This document shows, one piece after another, positions 32,830 through 41,852 of a DNA stretch of 64,000 nucleotides. A program made the position numbers and the translations under genes. The first letter of the stretch is position 1. Every line of letters starts with the position of its first letter. This DNA is from an uncultured Bacteroidales bacterium. GTDB lineage: Bacteria > Bacteroidota > Bacteroidia > Bacteroidales > UBA932. The stretch lies in NCBI GenBank assembly GCA_900541925.1, contig UQMB01000012.1, positions 1-64,000 of the forward strand, in the 5' to 3' direction. Under the pieces are notes generated by a model. That model was not told the origin of the DNA and made no database searches. It saw nothing but the letters and a program-made list of their open reading frames with translations.

Positions 32830-35544
32830 TCAATTCATCATCATGCCACTTGCTGCCGAGTTGGCCTTGGCGGCTTTGATTGCAGAGAACTTGCCGAAAT
32901 CAAGAGAGATACCGAACATGATGGTGCGGCCGAAGTGGGTAGAATGCGTGTATTCTGTCATAGTCGGACCCGGACGATATGTGAATGCCCCGCGCGAATC
33001 AAGCAGATCCGCTCCGCTCAGGCTTACATTGACCGGTCCGATTTTCTTGGCGATACGCAGGCTGAGGATTGTCTCCGGGCGAGTCAGTCCATCCGGGTAG
33101 CCCAGATATACAAGTTGTTCTACTTTACCCTGCACCTCCCATCCTGCTCCAGGACGGCAGCCTGTCTCAAAGATGAACGAACCATCGTGCACCTGCCTGT
33201 TGAGCAGGGATTCAGCAGCCCAGCGGTAGTCCCGATAATTCCAGTCCGCCTTAGCTTGCAGACTGAAGATTGAGACCTTGCCTTGCAGGCCGAGACTGAC
33301 CCCGTAGTTGCAATTGACGAGGTCGGATTTTTCAATGGCGGCACTGCTCTCAAGCCATTTGGACAGGGCCCTGTATGAGAATTCCCCAGAATATACGGAG
33401 TTGACTGCCAAGCTCTGCGCGAACTGCCCGGAGAAACTCGGGCTGATGTCAAGCATCCAATTCGCCCTTTCATCCAGCGGTGTCGTCGCAGTTATACCGC
33501 TCGAGACTGACATTTGAGGGGTGCTCAGGCTGACCGGACGGCTAAACCTTTGGCCCGCCGCATCATACCAGATAAGACTTGTCATCGGGTTTTGCTTCAT
33601 GGCGCCGCCGGCCATGACCGTAAGTGTCCTCTTTTTCTTGCGGTTGTTGTATCGGCTCCGGATGTCGGCGGACCAGATGTAACTTGATTTCAGAGACGGA
33701 TTGCCGACGAATGTGCACGACGGATCGGAGAGATCGAGCGCGGACACAAGGTAGTCCGAATAAGGAGAGGACATGTGGCTTTCGGTCCGTAACGTCAGCG
33801 TCCAGTTCGACTTTTTGTAATTGTATTCGATGTTCGGACTGATGCGGTTTTCCCAATCCTCCCTGAGTCTTGACTGGCTCAGATCCGCCCCGGCATACAA
33901 CTCTCCTCCGGCGATGCTCAGCTTCATCCTCAACGATTGCGACAGGGAGACGGAAGAGTAACTGTCCGTGTAGCTGTAAAATCCCTGGTCGGCCGTCCTG
34001 CTGAACTCTGACGAATTGATGCTCGCATCGGCCTTTGCCTGCAGAGAAAGCTTTGCCGAGAGAGGCTCGACATAGTTGACGAACAGACGCCCGCCGGCAT
34101 TGTCTCTGAAACTTTCGTAGGAGATACTCCCGTCTGCGCCCTGGCCTTCGAACATTCCCCCCGAGAGGTTGAGGTTCATCATGGCGAAGCGTCCCGGTTT
34201 TCCGAGCCTTGGCAGAGTAAGAACTGTCGACATGTTACCGTACAGCTGGTTCCCTCTGAACGAACTTCCATAAGTCGCGGAGTTACCAGTCTGAGACATG
34301 GAGGATTCGTCGGACCTGCTATATGAGCCGGAAATGTTGACGGAGAGATTGTAGGAAGATTTGTTCTTGTTGCCTATCCGGACATTTCCGCTCACGGCAT
34401 GGCTGCCGCTGCTCCCGGAGAGCAGCTCTTCCTCTCCTGCAAGCTTCCCTCCCGAGATGAAACTGCGGCTGACGGTATCCGCCACCGTCTTGCTGCTGTA
34501 GCCGTATTGTACGGAACCGTCAAGTTTGACTCTCCTGAATCTGTCGGTATCGAGGTTGACGCCGGCCATGGCACCGCGCTCCAGGCCACTGCTTGTCGCA
34601 AGCCTGCCCGGCGAGAGAGTCTGGCCTCCCCTTATGATCTGACTATTGCCGGAGAAAGGGTCTGTGACAGACATGTAATTGGCAAGTGCCGTGATCTGCT
34701 CTTTCGGGGAGAAGCGTGACAGCATCAGCTCTCCGTTGCCGAGAAACTCTTTTTCATAAGCCGCAGAAGCGCTGGCGTTACCGAAAAAGCCGTCTTCGTA
34801 CTCGGGTTTCAGGGCCACGTCCATCACCGTCTCCTTCTGCTTGGCAGAAACCATTCCACCTTCTGTCTCGGGGGCCTTGTCGTATACTTTGACATTGCGG
34901 ACGATTCTGGCTGGTATATTGTTGACGGCGACCATAGGGTCATTGAGGAAGAAAGTCCGCCCGCCTATCGTGATGTTGCGTACAGGCGAGCCTCCTACTG
35001 TCACGCTGGCGCCGTCCACCTTGATGCCCGGCATCTTGGAGAGGAGTTCGCCGAGCTTGGCGTCTTCACCTACCTTGTATGAGCCGGCATTGTAGACTAC
35101 GGTGTCTTTGATGATGGTTATCGGGGAAGCATCCCCCGTCACCATCGCCGCTTCCAATGTCTCCGGAGCGGGGCTGATCAACAGCTGTCCGAGGTCATTG
35201 CTCCCGAAAGCATTGTCCGGTGTGGAAAACGACAGGGCGAACGGCTTGTAGCCAAGCTGCTCCACATATAGCACATACTTCCCTTTCACCACATTATCAA
35301 AACTGACTTTACCGTCCTTGGACGACATGGTGAAGTCGAGTATGGTGCTGTCTCCCTGCTTTGTGATATAGGATGAGGCGAACTCAAGCGGCTCCCGGCT
35401 CAAAGAGTCGAGCACCATAGCCTCAAGTTTGATATTGAGGTATTTATTGATGCCCGGACCTTGCTGGGCGAAACCGCTGAACGCAAGCAGAAGAAGCGCA
35501 GAAAAAGACAGGATTTTATTTAGTAGATTTGCCATACCATTCAT
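32830..35544 (-). CDS. TonB-receptor-like outer-membrane beta-barrel protein
   Basis: The protein is 904 residues from 35544 (MNGMANLLNK); 35535 is also possible. A signal peptide ends near FSGFAQ. A carboxypeptidase-regulatory-like domain follows (LEAMVLDSLSREPLEFAS), then a plug-like segment with GGSPVRNITIGGRTFFL and a long barrel of the 'outer membrane beta-barrel family' type. The C-terminus (SAASGMMMN) lacks the usual terminal aromatic residue. Its start overlaps the end of a small exported zinc-ribbon gene by about 20-29 bp, so the two are likely made together. No substrate is suggested by the context. Confidence 0.82.
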   Translation of the reverse strand: MNGMANLLNKILSFSALLLLAFSGFAQQGPGINKYLNIKLEAMVLDSLSREPLEFASSYITKQGDSTILDFTMSSKDGKVSFDNVVKGKYVLYVEQLGYKPFALSFSTPDNAFGSNDLGQLLISPAPETLEAAMVTGDASPITIIKDTVVYNAGSYKVGEDAKLGELLSKMPGIKVDGASVTVGGSPVRNITIGGRTFFLNDPMVAVNNIPARIVRNVKVYDKAPETEGGMVSAKQKETVMDVALKPEYEDGFFGNASASAAYEKEFLGNGELMLSRFSPKEQITALANYMSVTDPFSGNSQIIRGGQTLSPGRLATSSGLERGAMAGVNLDTDRFRRVKLDGSVQYGYSSKTVADTVSRSFISGGKLAGEEELLSGSSGSHAVSGNVRIGNKNKSSYNLSVNISGSYSRSDESSMSQTGNSATYGSSFRGNQLYGNMSTVLTLPRLGKPGRFAMMNLNLSGGMFEGQGADGSISYESFRDNAGGRLFVNYVEPLSAKLSLQAKADASINSSEFSRTADQGFYSYTDSYSSVSLSQSLRMKLSIAGGELYAGADLSQSRLREDWENRISPNIEYNYKKSNWTLTLRTESHMSSPYSDYLVSALDLSDPSCTFVGNPSLKSSYIWSADIRSRYNNRKKKRTLTVMAGGAMKQNPMTSLIWYDAAGQRFSRPVSLSTPQMSVSSGITATTPLDERANWMLDISPSFSGQFAQSLAVNSVYSGEFSYRALSKWLESSAAIEKSDLVNCNYGVSLGLQGKVSIFSLQAKADWNYRDYRWAAESLLNRQVHDGSFIFETGCRPGAGWEVQGKVEQLVYLGYPDGLTRPETILSLRIAKKIGPVNVSLSGADLLDSRGAFTYRPGPTMTEYTHSTHFGRTIMFGISLDFGKFSAIKAAKANSAASGMMMN

Positions 35545-35740
35545 GCTTGCACCTTCTGCACTTGGCGTAGTACGTAGATGAACCATTCAGATGAACATGA
35601 TTGATATCTTTGGATCCGCATACTGGGCAAACAATATCGCAATCTACAGACAGAGAGGCAGTTGAATTCTTAGTTGCTTCCGAAGTGTTCGAGAACAATG
35701 GAGACATGAGAAGAACGAGAGCAATGAGTACTTTTTTCAT
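35516..35740 (-). CDS. Small exported zinc-ribbon protein
   Basis: The 74-residue protein starts at 35740 (MKKVLIALVLLMSPLFSN), chosen for the signal peptide and the promoter just upstream. After a Ser/Thr-rich linker it has a compact zinc ribbon: CPVCGS near residue 44, then HVH, then YYAKCRRCKHEW near 60. Such CxxC...CxxC ribbons are normally cytoplasmic; an exported one is unusual. The gene is AT-richer than its neighbours and overlaps the start of the large barrel protein gene. I do not recognise a family and infer no function. Confidence 0.7.
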   Translation of the reverse strand: MKKVLIALVLLMSPLFSNTSEATKNSTASLSVDCDIVCPVCGSKDINHVHLNGSSTYYAKCRRCKHEWYGKSTK

Positions 35741-35760
35741 TTTAAAATAATTTAGTTTTC

Positions 35761-35791
35761 GCAAGATAGGAAAAGGACACGAATTTCGCAA
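35761..35791 (-). promoter_or_regulatory. Promoter of the zinc-ribbon/OMP pair
   Basis: On the minus strand TTG (35789-35791), 20 nt, then TATCTTGC (35761-35768), one base off consensus, about 20 nt before the start at 35740. Confidence 0.6.
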
Positions 35792-35819
35792 TAGCACCAC
35801 GATCTTTTCTCATTTTTTT

Positions 35820-36677
35820 TTAAAAACTCTCTCTCCGTTTGTCCGGGGGAGCGGCTTTCAGCTTCTGCCGGCGGGTCTCGGCGGAGTCGTGGCCGAAGAG
35901 CAGGCGCGGACCCTCGACGGAGCGCCAATACTGAGTGTCGAACTCTTCCGGGTCGCGCGGGGAGACGAACGGCCCGTCGTGATCTATCACGAACGAGAGG
36001 TATGTGATGTCGTAACCCTGCTCACGGAACATCTTCTCATAGAATGTCTGGACCTCGCGCACTTCCGGCTCTATCGAGGGGCTTTCCGAGCCGTAGAGGT
36101 CTTCCGTGCAGGAGAGAATCCTGAGCGAGTTGACTTCGCAGACGGCGCGGGTGTAACGGTGCAGGAACATCGAATCCGTCTTGAGGCGGACAACGCCCCC
36201 GGGCTTGAGCATGGAGCGGTAGCGCTCAAGGAAGAGCGGAGAAGTCAGGCGGGAGTTTTCGCTGCGGAACTGCGGGTCAGAGAAAGTGAGCCATATCTCG
36301 GACACCTCTCCCGGAGCGAAAAAGGCCGTGATGAATTCGACCCGCGTGCGAAGAAAAGCCGCATTGGTGATGTGCTCGCGCGTGACGCGTCCCGCACCCT
36401 TCCACAGCCGCGCCCCCTTGATGTCCACTCCGACATAGTCGGAAGACGGGTCACGCAGCGCAAGGTCCACGGTATACTCTCCCTTGCCGCAACCGAGCTC
36501 CAGCACGAGCGGGGCGTGAGGAGAGCCTCCCGGAAACATCTCCTCCCGCCAATGCCCCTTGACCGGGTGATCCTTGAGATTGAAAAAGCCGTCAGAGAGC
36601 AGCTCCCGCGATGAAGGCTGGAGCAGGCAGGAGAATGTCTCGTTCTCCGCGAATTTCCTGAGTTTATCGTGTCCCAT
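35820..36677 (-). CDS. trmB: tRNA (guanine-N7)-methyltransferase
   Basis: This 285-residue SAM-dependent enzyme forms m7G46 in tRNA. The SAM site is LELGCGKGEYTVDLA near 58-72, followed by VGVDIKGARLWKGA near 83, the TrmB motif IWLTFSDPQFRSENSRLTSP, quoted at 20 residues, near 128, and KTDSMFLHRY near 165. It has a longer C-terminus than E. coli TrmB (ending in a basic RRQKLKAAPPDKRRESF). It is the last gene of the operon from trxA, overlapping gldH by 14 bp. Confidence 0.93.
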   Translation of the reverse strand: MGHDKLRKFAENETFSCLLQPSSRELLSDGFFNLKDHPVKGHWREEMFPGGSPHAPLVLELGCGKGEYTVDLALRDPSSDYVGVDIKGARLWKGAGRVTREHITNAAFLRTRVEFITAFFAPGEVSEIWLTFSDPQFRSENSRLTSPLFLERYRSMLKPGGVVRLKTDSMFLHRYTRAVCEVNSLRILSCTEDLYGSESPSIEPEVREVQTFYEKMFREQGYDITYLSFVIDHDGPFVSPRDPEEFDTQYWRSVEGPRLLFGHDSAETRRQKLKAAPPDKRRESF

Positions 36678-37080
36678 CGTTTCTTATGGCTATCAGGCCG
36701 AGCCCGAGGAAATCCTTGACCGGATCCACCGGGCGCACATTAAGTTTCCATTCCCCATACTCAGCCGGCACCACGCCGCTTCGGTAGAGCTCGCGCACCC
36801 CGTGGCTGTCTACCTTCTCCATATAGACGGTCTCATAGAAAGACTCTCCAGAAGGGGCCGTCCAGCTCACACGAAGTTCCAGATTGCCTATGCTGCCAGA
36901 GAAGAGGCGGCTGTAGAACCAGAAATCATAACTGGCCAGGGAATCCGTCATCTCCACAGGGAAAGAGTACACGCCGCCGTCAGCCTTGTCGGCACGGATG
37001 AACATCTCGGTCTGGGAAGGACGAGAACAAGCGGCGAGAGACAGGCAGGACAGGAGCAACAGGAGTCTGTGCCGCATCAC
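36664..37080 (-). CDS. gldH: Gliding-motility-type lipoprotein GldH
   Basis: The 138-residue lipoprotein (LSLAAC, Cys 18) has the GldH layout: a single beta-rich domain with LASYDFWFYSRL near 48 and GEWKLNVRPVDPVKDFLGLGLI, quoted in part, at the end. In gliding Bacteroidota GldH is needed for motility; in non-gliding Bacteroidales the gene is usually conserved next to ricT and holB, as here, with unknown role. It overlaps ricT by 4 bp and trmB by 14 bp. Confidence 0.88.
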   Translation of the reverse strand: MMRHRLLLLLSCLSLAACSRPSQTEMFIRADKADGGVYSFPVEMTDSLASYDFWFYSRLFSGSIGNLELRVSWTAPSGESFYETVYMEKVDSHGVRELYRSGVVPAEYGEWKLNVRPVDPVKDFLGLGLIAIRNDGTR

Positions 37081-38378
37081 TGCCCGGCTTTATCGGAGTT
37101 CTGGCGCGGCCGTCCGCCGGAAGGTCTCTGTCTGCCGTTCTGGCGCGGGCGTTCACCTGCGTCCTGACGTGGTTTGCCCCCATCCTGACGCGGCTTCCCC
37201 TCCTGACGGGGAGGCGCTGCCGACGCATTCTGTTTGCCGCCACGGTTGTTGCCACCGCGCCCCTTGCCTCCCTTGCGGCGACGCGGAGAGTCGAAACGGC
37301 TGATGCTGTCGTCTCCGACAGCCGTCACGAACTCAGGAGACACCGGCTCCGGCTCGATCCTGAGGGATTCCGGCTTGACGCCGTTACGGTTCATCTTTAT
37401 GATCTCGCGCACCTCTGACGCCGCCAGCGGATAGAGCTGGGCGTCGGAAGTCCTGTCATACGAGAAATACATCACCTCCTTGAGGATGTCCGTCTTGCGG
37501 AGATAGGCCGGTCCATCCTGAAAATCAAGCGGTTCGCTCACCTTAGGGATGCGTGACTGCGCGTCGAGATATGTAGCCACCTCGTAGTTGAGGCAGCACT
37601 TGAGCTTGCCGCACTGCCCGGCAAGTTTCTGCGGGTTGAGCGAAAGGTCCTGGCAGCGGGCCGCCGCCGTGGAGATGCTCTGGAAGGAAGAGATGTAGTT
37701 GGCACAGCAAAGTTCGCGTCCGCAGACGCCCAGCCCGCCTATGAGCCCGGCTTCCTGACGCGCGCCGATCTGCTTCATCTCTATCCTGATATGGAACTCC
37801 TCCGCGAACGCCTTGATGAGCTGGCGGAAGTCCACACGCCCGTCGGCGATGTAGTAGAAGATGGCTTTGGTGCCGTCCCCCTGGAACTCCACGTCACCGA
37901 TTTTCATCTCGAGTCCCATCTCGGCGGCGATGCTGCGGGCCTTGATCATCGTCTCCTGCTCGCGCGCTATCGCCTCCTGCCAGCGCTCGATGTCGGTCTG
38001 ACGCGCCTTGCGGTAGATTTTCTTGAACACGGCGGTTTTCGGATCTATCCCCTTGCACTTCATCTGCCGCCCGACAATCGGGCCCTCAAGCGTCACGATG
38101 CCGAGGTCAAGCCCGGTCGTAGCCTCGACCATCACAAGATCCCCAAGCCTGATGTTCTGAGGAGAGTCGTTGATATATATGCCTTTGCGCGTGTTCTTGA
38201 AGCGCACCTCGAAAAGCCCGTCGCAAGAGCCGTCCTGCGCGTCTTTGAGCCAGTTGTAGTCGCCTAGTTTGCAGCAGCCGGCACGGTAGGTGCAGGAAGT
38301 CTCGCCGGACTCGGCGTCGTGGCTCACGATGCAGCCACGGGAGCAGTCAAACTGTATGGATTCTCTGATATCGTTCAT
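37077..38378 (-). CDS. ricT: RicT/YaaT-like PSP1-domain protein
   Basis: The protein is 433 residues from 38378 (MNDIRESIQFDCSRGC), the start that gives an ATGA overlap with holB; an in-frame extension to 38513 would lie inside holB and is rejected. It contains the PSP1 domain (about residues 75-260) with Cys clusters CGRELCCANYISSFQ and CGKLKCCLNYE, matching the iron-sulphur-binding RicT of the Ric complex, which affects RNA processing in Bacillus. The last 70 residues are low-complexity, basic and repetitive: GKGRGGNNRGG, then several PRQ(D/N)-G units. That tail looks suited to RNA binding (inference). Confidence 0.9.
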   Translation of the reverse strand: MNDIRESIQFDCSRGCIVSHDAESGETSCTYRAGCCKLGDYNWLKDAQDGSCDGLFEVRFKNTRKGIYINDSPQNIRLGDLVMVEATTGLDLGIVTLEGPIVGRQMKCKGIDPKTAVFKKIYRKARQTDIERWQEAIAREQETMIKARSIAAEMGLEMKIGDVEFQGDGTKAIFYYIADGRVDFRQLIKAFAEEFHIRIEMKQIGARQEAGLIGGLGVCGRELCCANYISSFQSISTAAARCQDLSLNPQKLAGQCGKLKCCLNYEVATYLDAQSRIPKVSEPLDFQDGPAYLRKTDILKEVMYFSYDRTSDAQLYPLAASEVREIIKMNRNGVKPESLRIEPEPVSPEFVTAVGDDSISRFDSPRRRKGGKGRGGNNRGGKQNASAAPPRQEGKPRQDGGKPRQDAGERPRQNGRQRPSGGRPRQNSDKAGQ

Positions 38379-39361
38379 ATAAGCATAAAAAGTCTGTCCA
38401 CCATATCCGTAAACAGCAGGCGCGCATTGACATTGCGGTCTATCAGGGAACTCGTCCTGTCGAAGACTGCAAGCGCCGTCCTTGGGAATGTCTTCGGACA
38501 TGCGGAAGCCCACCTGGAGGCGTCTCCGCTGCCCGCCCCCAACGAATCCAGTCCCTGCTGGACAAGGAAAATGAGGCGGAGTTGATATGATGCAAATTTA
38601 CAAAAAGCCTTGGCGGTCTCGCGCGAAGGCAGTGCGGCGACCCTCTCCCCCACATCGAGGGCGGAGAGAAGATCCTTGCGCAGAAGCGCCTCCATCAAGT
38701 CGGAGAACAGCTCCGGAGAGGCGAAAGAAGCCGTGCTGTCAACGGCGCCGGCCGGCCTCACCCTGATCTGCTGACACCGTGACGAGATAGTCTGCAGGAC
38801 GCGCTCGGAGTGGTGCGTGATGAGCAGGAACTGGGTCTGGAGAGGCGGCTCCTCAATGATCTTGAGCAGACGGTTGGCGGCGTCAGGATTCATCTTCTCC
38901 GGAAGATAGATGACCACCGAGCGATAGCCGCTTTCGAGGGCGCTGAGGGACAGGGTCTCAAGCAGGTGCTTGGCCTCGCTGACGGCTATGAGGGAATTCT
39001 TGCCCTCAATGCCGAGGGCCGAGGAAAGCTGGGTCTCCGAGAAATACGGATTGGAGGAGGCGAGCTGACGGAACTGCGCGATATACTGCAGGGAGACGGT
39101 CGATGCGGCCGTAGGGTACACGAAGTGCACATCCGGGTGGATGAACTTGGATATCTTGTTGCAGGAGGGGCAAGTCCCGCATGAATCCCCGCCGCTGCGA
39201 TGCCGGCAGTACAGGTACTGCAAAAAAGCCATGCACAGCGGGAACGCCCCTCCCCCGTCATCTTCCTGGAACATTATCGCGTGCGGCACCTTGCCGGCAT
39301 CGACCATCCCGACAAGCGCCTTCAAGACGTCCCCGTTACCCTGCAGCTGCGCGAACCTCAT
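38375..39361 (-). CDS. holB: DNA polymerase III delta-prime subunit
   Basis: A 328-residue clamp-loader subunit. The zinc module C52, C61, C64, C67 (CGTCPSC) is intact. The Walker A position reads QEDDGGGAFP and is degenerate, as expected for a delta-prime subunit that does not hydrolyse ATP. LLKIIEEPPLQTQFLLITH and SRCQQIRV are typical. The gene overlaps the upstream prenyl synthase and the downstream ricT by 4 bp each, so translation is coupled along the operon. Confidence 0.92.
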   Translation of the reverse strand: MRFAQLQGNGDVLKALVGMVDAGKVPHAIMFQEDDGGGAFPLCMAFLQYLYCRHRSGGDSCGTCPSCNKISKFIHPDVHFVYPTAASTVSLQYIAQFRQLASSNPYFSETQLSSALGIEGKNSLIAVSEAKHLLETLSLSALESGYRSVVIYLPEKMNPDAANRLLKIIEEPPLQTQFLLITHHSERVLQTISSRCQQIRVRPAGAVDSTASFASPELFSDLMEALLRKDLLSALDVGERVAALPSRETAKAFCKFASYQLRLIFLVQQGLDSLGAGSGDASRWASACPKTFPRTALAVFDRTSSLIDRNVNARLLFTDMVDRLFMLI

Positions 39362-40326
39362 ACCTGCCGGAAAGCGTTGAAACGTGCTATCTCCACCAGC
39401 GCGTCCCGGGCAGGAGAATCAGGCACGGGACGCAGGGCGTCCACAGCCTTGTCTATATACTCCTGAAGCCTGGCCGCGGCATATTCGATCCCGCCCCTCT
39501 CGATGACGAAAGAATGCAGCTGGCCGCAGTATTCCGGATGCTCATGGATATGGAGTATCTTGTCCCGCACAGGGGATTCATCTTCAAGGGTGGAAAGGGC
39601 CCCGATGAGGGGAAGAGTGATCTTCTGCTCCTTGAGGTCCATGCCGACCGGTTTGCCGAGCTCGCCCGAGCCGGCGTAGTCAAGGATGTCATCCTTGATC
39701 TGGAAAGCGGTGCCGAGGGCCGTCGCATACGCCCTGGCGGCTTCCTGCAGCTCCTCGGGCGCGTCCACGGAACATGCGCCGGACACGGCGGCGGCCACAA
39801 AGAGAGAAGCCGTCTTGCACTGTATGATTCTGAAATAATCCTCTTCCGTCGTGTCGGCGGAGGAGGCCTTCTCAAGCTGATACATCTCCCCTTCCGCAAG
39901 GTCGGAGAGCGTGTCGGAGAAGAATTTGACAACCCGCGAGAAGCGCTCCGTGACAAACACGGTCTCGACAGCCTTGGCGAGCCAGAAATCCCCGACAAGC
40001 ACCGCCGCGGACGGGCCGAGCATGGCGGATACGGTCGGCGCGCCGCGTCTCTCGGAACTCTCGTCGGCCACATCATCGTGCATCAGGGTAGCATTGTGAA
40101 GCAGCTCGGACGCGGCCGCATAGTGCAGGCTGTCATCATTCGGCTCGCCGAGAGCCTTGGCCACCAGCAGCGAGATGAGCGGACGGAGCATCTTGCCGGA
40201 ATGGGCGAAAACCTGCCCGTTGACGTCTTCGAGCAGGGCCACATCCGTATGCAGGCCGGCACGGATCAGTTCGCGCATCCGCGTCCAATCCTCACCGAGC
40301 AACGATATGATTCCGCCTATGTTCAC
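39358..40326 (-). CDS. Polyprenyl diphosphate synthase (long-chain, quinone-side-chain type)
   Basis: The 322-residue enzyme has motifs GKMLRPL (near 44-50), LMHDDVADES (DDVAD at 84-88), RRGAPTV and the second motif FQIKDDILDYAG near 218. It resembles octaprenyl/solanesyl diphosphate synthases that supply the menaquinone side chain more than the short-chain enzyme at 11793-12773, judged by the small residues ahead of DDxxD (inference). It is embedded between the LOG-family gene and holB with 4-bp overlaps on both sides. Confidence 0.9.
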   Translation of the reverse strand: MNIGGIISLLGEDWTRMRELIRAGLHTDVALLEDVNGQVFAHSGKMLRPLISLLVAKALGEPNDDSLHYAAASELLHNATLMHDDVADESSERRGAPTVSAMLGPSAAVLVGDFWLAKAVETVFVTERFSRVVKFFSDTLSDLAEGEMYQLEKASSADTTEEDYFRIIQCKTASLFVAAAVSGACSVDAPEELQEAARAYATALGTAFQIKDDILDYAGSGELGKPVGMDLKEQKITLPLIGALSTLEDESPVRDKILHIHEHPEYCGQLHSFVIERGGIEYAAARLQEYIDKAVDALRPVPDSPARDALVEIARFNAFRQV

Positions 40327-40853
40327 AGCAGCGCCTTGACTTCTTCGACCGTTTCCGGGAAACTGATAAGCGACATCGCCTCAGCATCCATGAAGCCTCC
40401 CCTGACATACTGCTCAAGCTGCTCCTTGAAAGGCTGATAGAAGCCGTCCACATTGAAGACGACAACCCTTCCCTTGTAGAGGCCCATCTTGGCGAGGCAG
40501 AATGTCTCGGACAGTTCATCAAGAGTGCCGATGCCGCCGGGAAGCGCCACCGCGAGGCACGTACCCTCCCTCATGGCGTCCTTGCGGCTGGACATCTTGT
40601 CTGTCCAGATGCAGCTGGTGAGAGCCGGATGTTCAAGTCCTTTCATGAAACGAGGGATGGCGCCGATGACCTCCACTCCGTAGTGCGATGCCTCATCGCA
40701 TATGACGCCCATAGTCCCCTTGACGGTGCCGCCGGAGACGATGTCATATCCAGACAAACAAGCCGCACGGACAATTTCCCGTGCAGCTTGATTATATTCG
40801 GCCTTTATGTCGTGACTGGCGGAACAGAAGAAGACCGCCTTTTTATCTGACAT
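40323..40853 (-). CDS. LOG-family nucleotide phosphoribohydrolase (TIGR00730)
   Basis: The 176-residue Rossmann-fold protein has the family motif LPGGIGTLDEL (104-114) and the upstream SGGTVKGTMGV (40-50) and MSSRKDAM (87-94) segments. LOG proteins cleave nucleoside 5'-monophosphates to base and ribose-5-phosphate; in bacteria the physiological role is mostly unknown. It starts 10 bp after the OMP gene stop and overlaps the prenyl synthase start by 4 bp. Confidence 0.93.
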   Translation of the reverse strand: MSDKKAVFFCSASHDIKAEYNQAAREIVRAACLSGYDIVSGGTVKGTMGVICDEASHYGVEVIGAIPRFMKGLEHPALTSCIWTDKMSSRKDAMREGTCLAVALPGGIGTLDELSETFCLAKMGLYKGRVVVFNVDGFYQPFKEQLEQYVRGGFMDAEAMSLISFPETVEEVKALL

Positions 40854-40863
40854 ATATCCTGTC

Positions 40864-41484
40864 TTAGAAGAGGAACGCCACCGAGGCGGCTATACCGTTG
40901 CATTTGCTGGAAGAAACTTCCTTGGAAATGCTGCCAATATTGATGCTCTGTCCATAGACATCACCGAGGTTCCAGAAATACTTCACGGACACCTGTATGT
41001 GGCGGAGAACCTCAACTCCGGCTCCGAGGCCCACGCCGTACTCAAGCTTGTTCTTGACATTGTCCCAAGTCTTGTTGACGTCGTTGACGTTCTCGACTTT
41101 GACCTCATTGGAGACGGCGTATCCGATGAACGGCTCAGCGAAACCGTATACACGGGCGAGAGAGCCGATGCCGAAACCCACCTGAACCTGAACCGGAAGC
41201 TCGATGTAGCCGGTCTTGTAGTCTACAGACGCGTCCTTGACACCGGCGATATCTCCGATCTTGGTACCCTTCATGTTGTAGATGAGGGACGGCTGGATGG
41301 CGAGAAGATTCCCGATTCCGAGCTTATAGGTGAGGCCCACATGGTACTGGTTGATATTCTTGACGTCGGCAGCGGCTGACTCGATATCAGATGCCGAAGA
41401 GGTGAGACCGGCGATGATGCCGACCTGTGCGTTGGCGGACCAGGCTGCAAGCAGGGTCGCCGCGATGATGATGATCTTTTTCAT
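40864..41484 (-). CDS. Porin-family small outer-membrane barrel
   Basis: The 206-residue protein has a signal peptide (IIIIAATLLAAWSANAQ) and an alternating beta-strand pattern: VGIIAGLTSSA, YHVGLTYKLGIGNLLAIQPSL, GYIELPVQVQVGFG and a terminal NGIAASVAFLF with the final Phe expected for barrel insertion. It resembles the PF13568 type of eight-stranded barrel found throughout Bacteroidota. It starts 4 bp after trxA. No ligand can be proposed. Confidence 0.82.
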   Translation of the reverse strand: MKKIIIIAATLLAAWSANAQVGIIAGLTSSASDIESAAADVKNINQYHVGLTYKLGIGNLLAIQPSLIYNMKGTKIGDIAGVKDASVDYKTGYIELPVQVQVGFGIGSLARVYGFAEPFIGYAVSNEVKVENVNDVNKTWDNVKNKLEYGVGLGAGVEVLRHIQVSVKYFWNLGDVYGQSINIGSISKEVSSSKCNGIAASVAFLF

Positions 41485-41488
41485 TTTG

Positions 41489-41803
41489 TTAAATCAGTTT
41501 TTCGATTCTTGCTGTTATCTCCTGTTTTGACACGACACCGACTGTCCTGTCCACAAGCTCTCCGTTCTTGAAGAAGAGCAGCGTAGGGATGTTGCGGATA
41601 CCGTACTTCATAGAGATGTCTTCGCAGTCGTCAACGTTGCATTTGGCCACGATCGCGCGGCCTTCATATTCAGCCGCGACCTCGTCCACCGTCGGGGAGA
41701 GGACACGGCAAGGGCCGCACCAGGTGGCCCAGAAATCTATCAGGACAGGCATCGGAGAAGAAAGAATCTCCGCGATGTTTGCGTCATTTATTACAGTTGC
41801 CAT
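41489..41803 (-). CDS. trxA: Thioredoxin
   Basis: A 104-residue thioredoxin with active site WCGPC (residues 28-32), cis-Pro region GIRNIPTLLFF near 68-78 and the closing GVVSKQEI. No signal peptide is seen, so it is cytoplasmic. It is the first gene of the long operon running to trmB, and its promoter lies inside the terminator region of the efflux operon. Confidence 0.96.
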   Translation of the reverse strand: MATVINDANIAEILSSPMPVLIDFWATWCGPCRVLSPTVDEVAAEYEGRAIVAKCNVDDCEDISMKYGIRNIPTLLFFKNGELVDRTVGVVSKQEITARIEKLI

Positions 41804-41815
41804 AGCGTGTAGTTT

Positions 41816-41852
41816 TAAAAAATATCCGCCGTTCTCCTATGAGCGGCGGATA
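41816..41852 (-). terminator. Terminator of the RND efflux operon
   Basis: TATCCGCCG (41823-41831) pairs with CGGCGGATA (41844-41852), loop 12 nt, followed on the minus strand by a run of T (41816-41821 complement). It sits 13 bp upstream of trxA. Confidence 0.8.

Noticed and set aside
37081..37240. Short repeated units resembling a direct-repeat array
   Set aside because: They are degenerate 21-24-bp codon repeats of the RicT tail without unique spacers, so not CRISPR.
38379..38513. 45-codon N-terminal extension of RicT
   Set aside because: It lies inside the holB coding end; the 38378 start gives a standard ATGA overlap.
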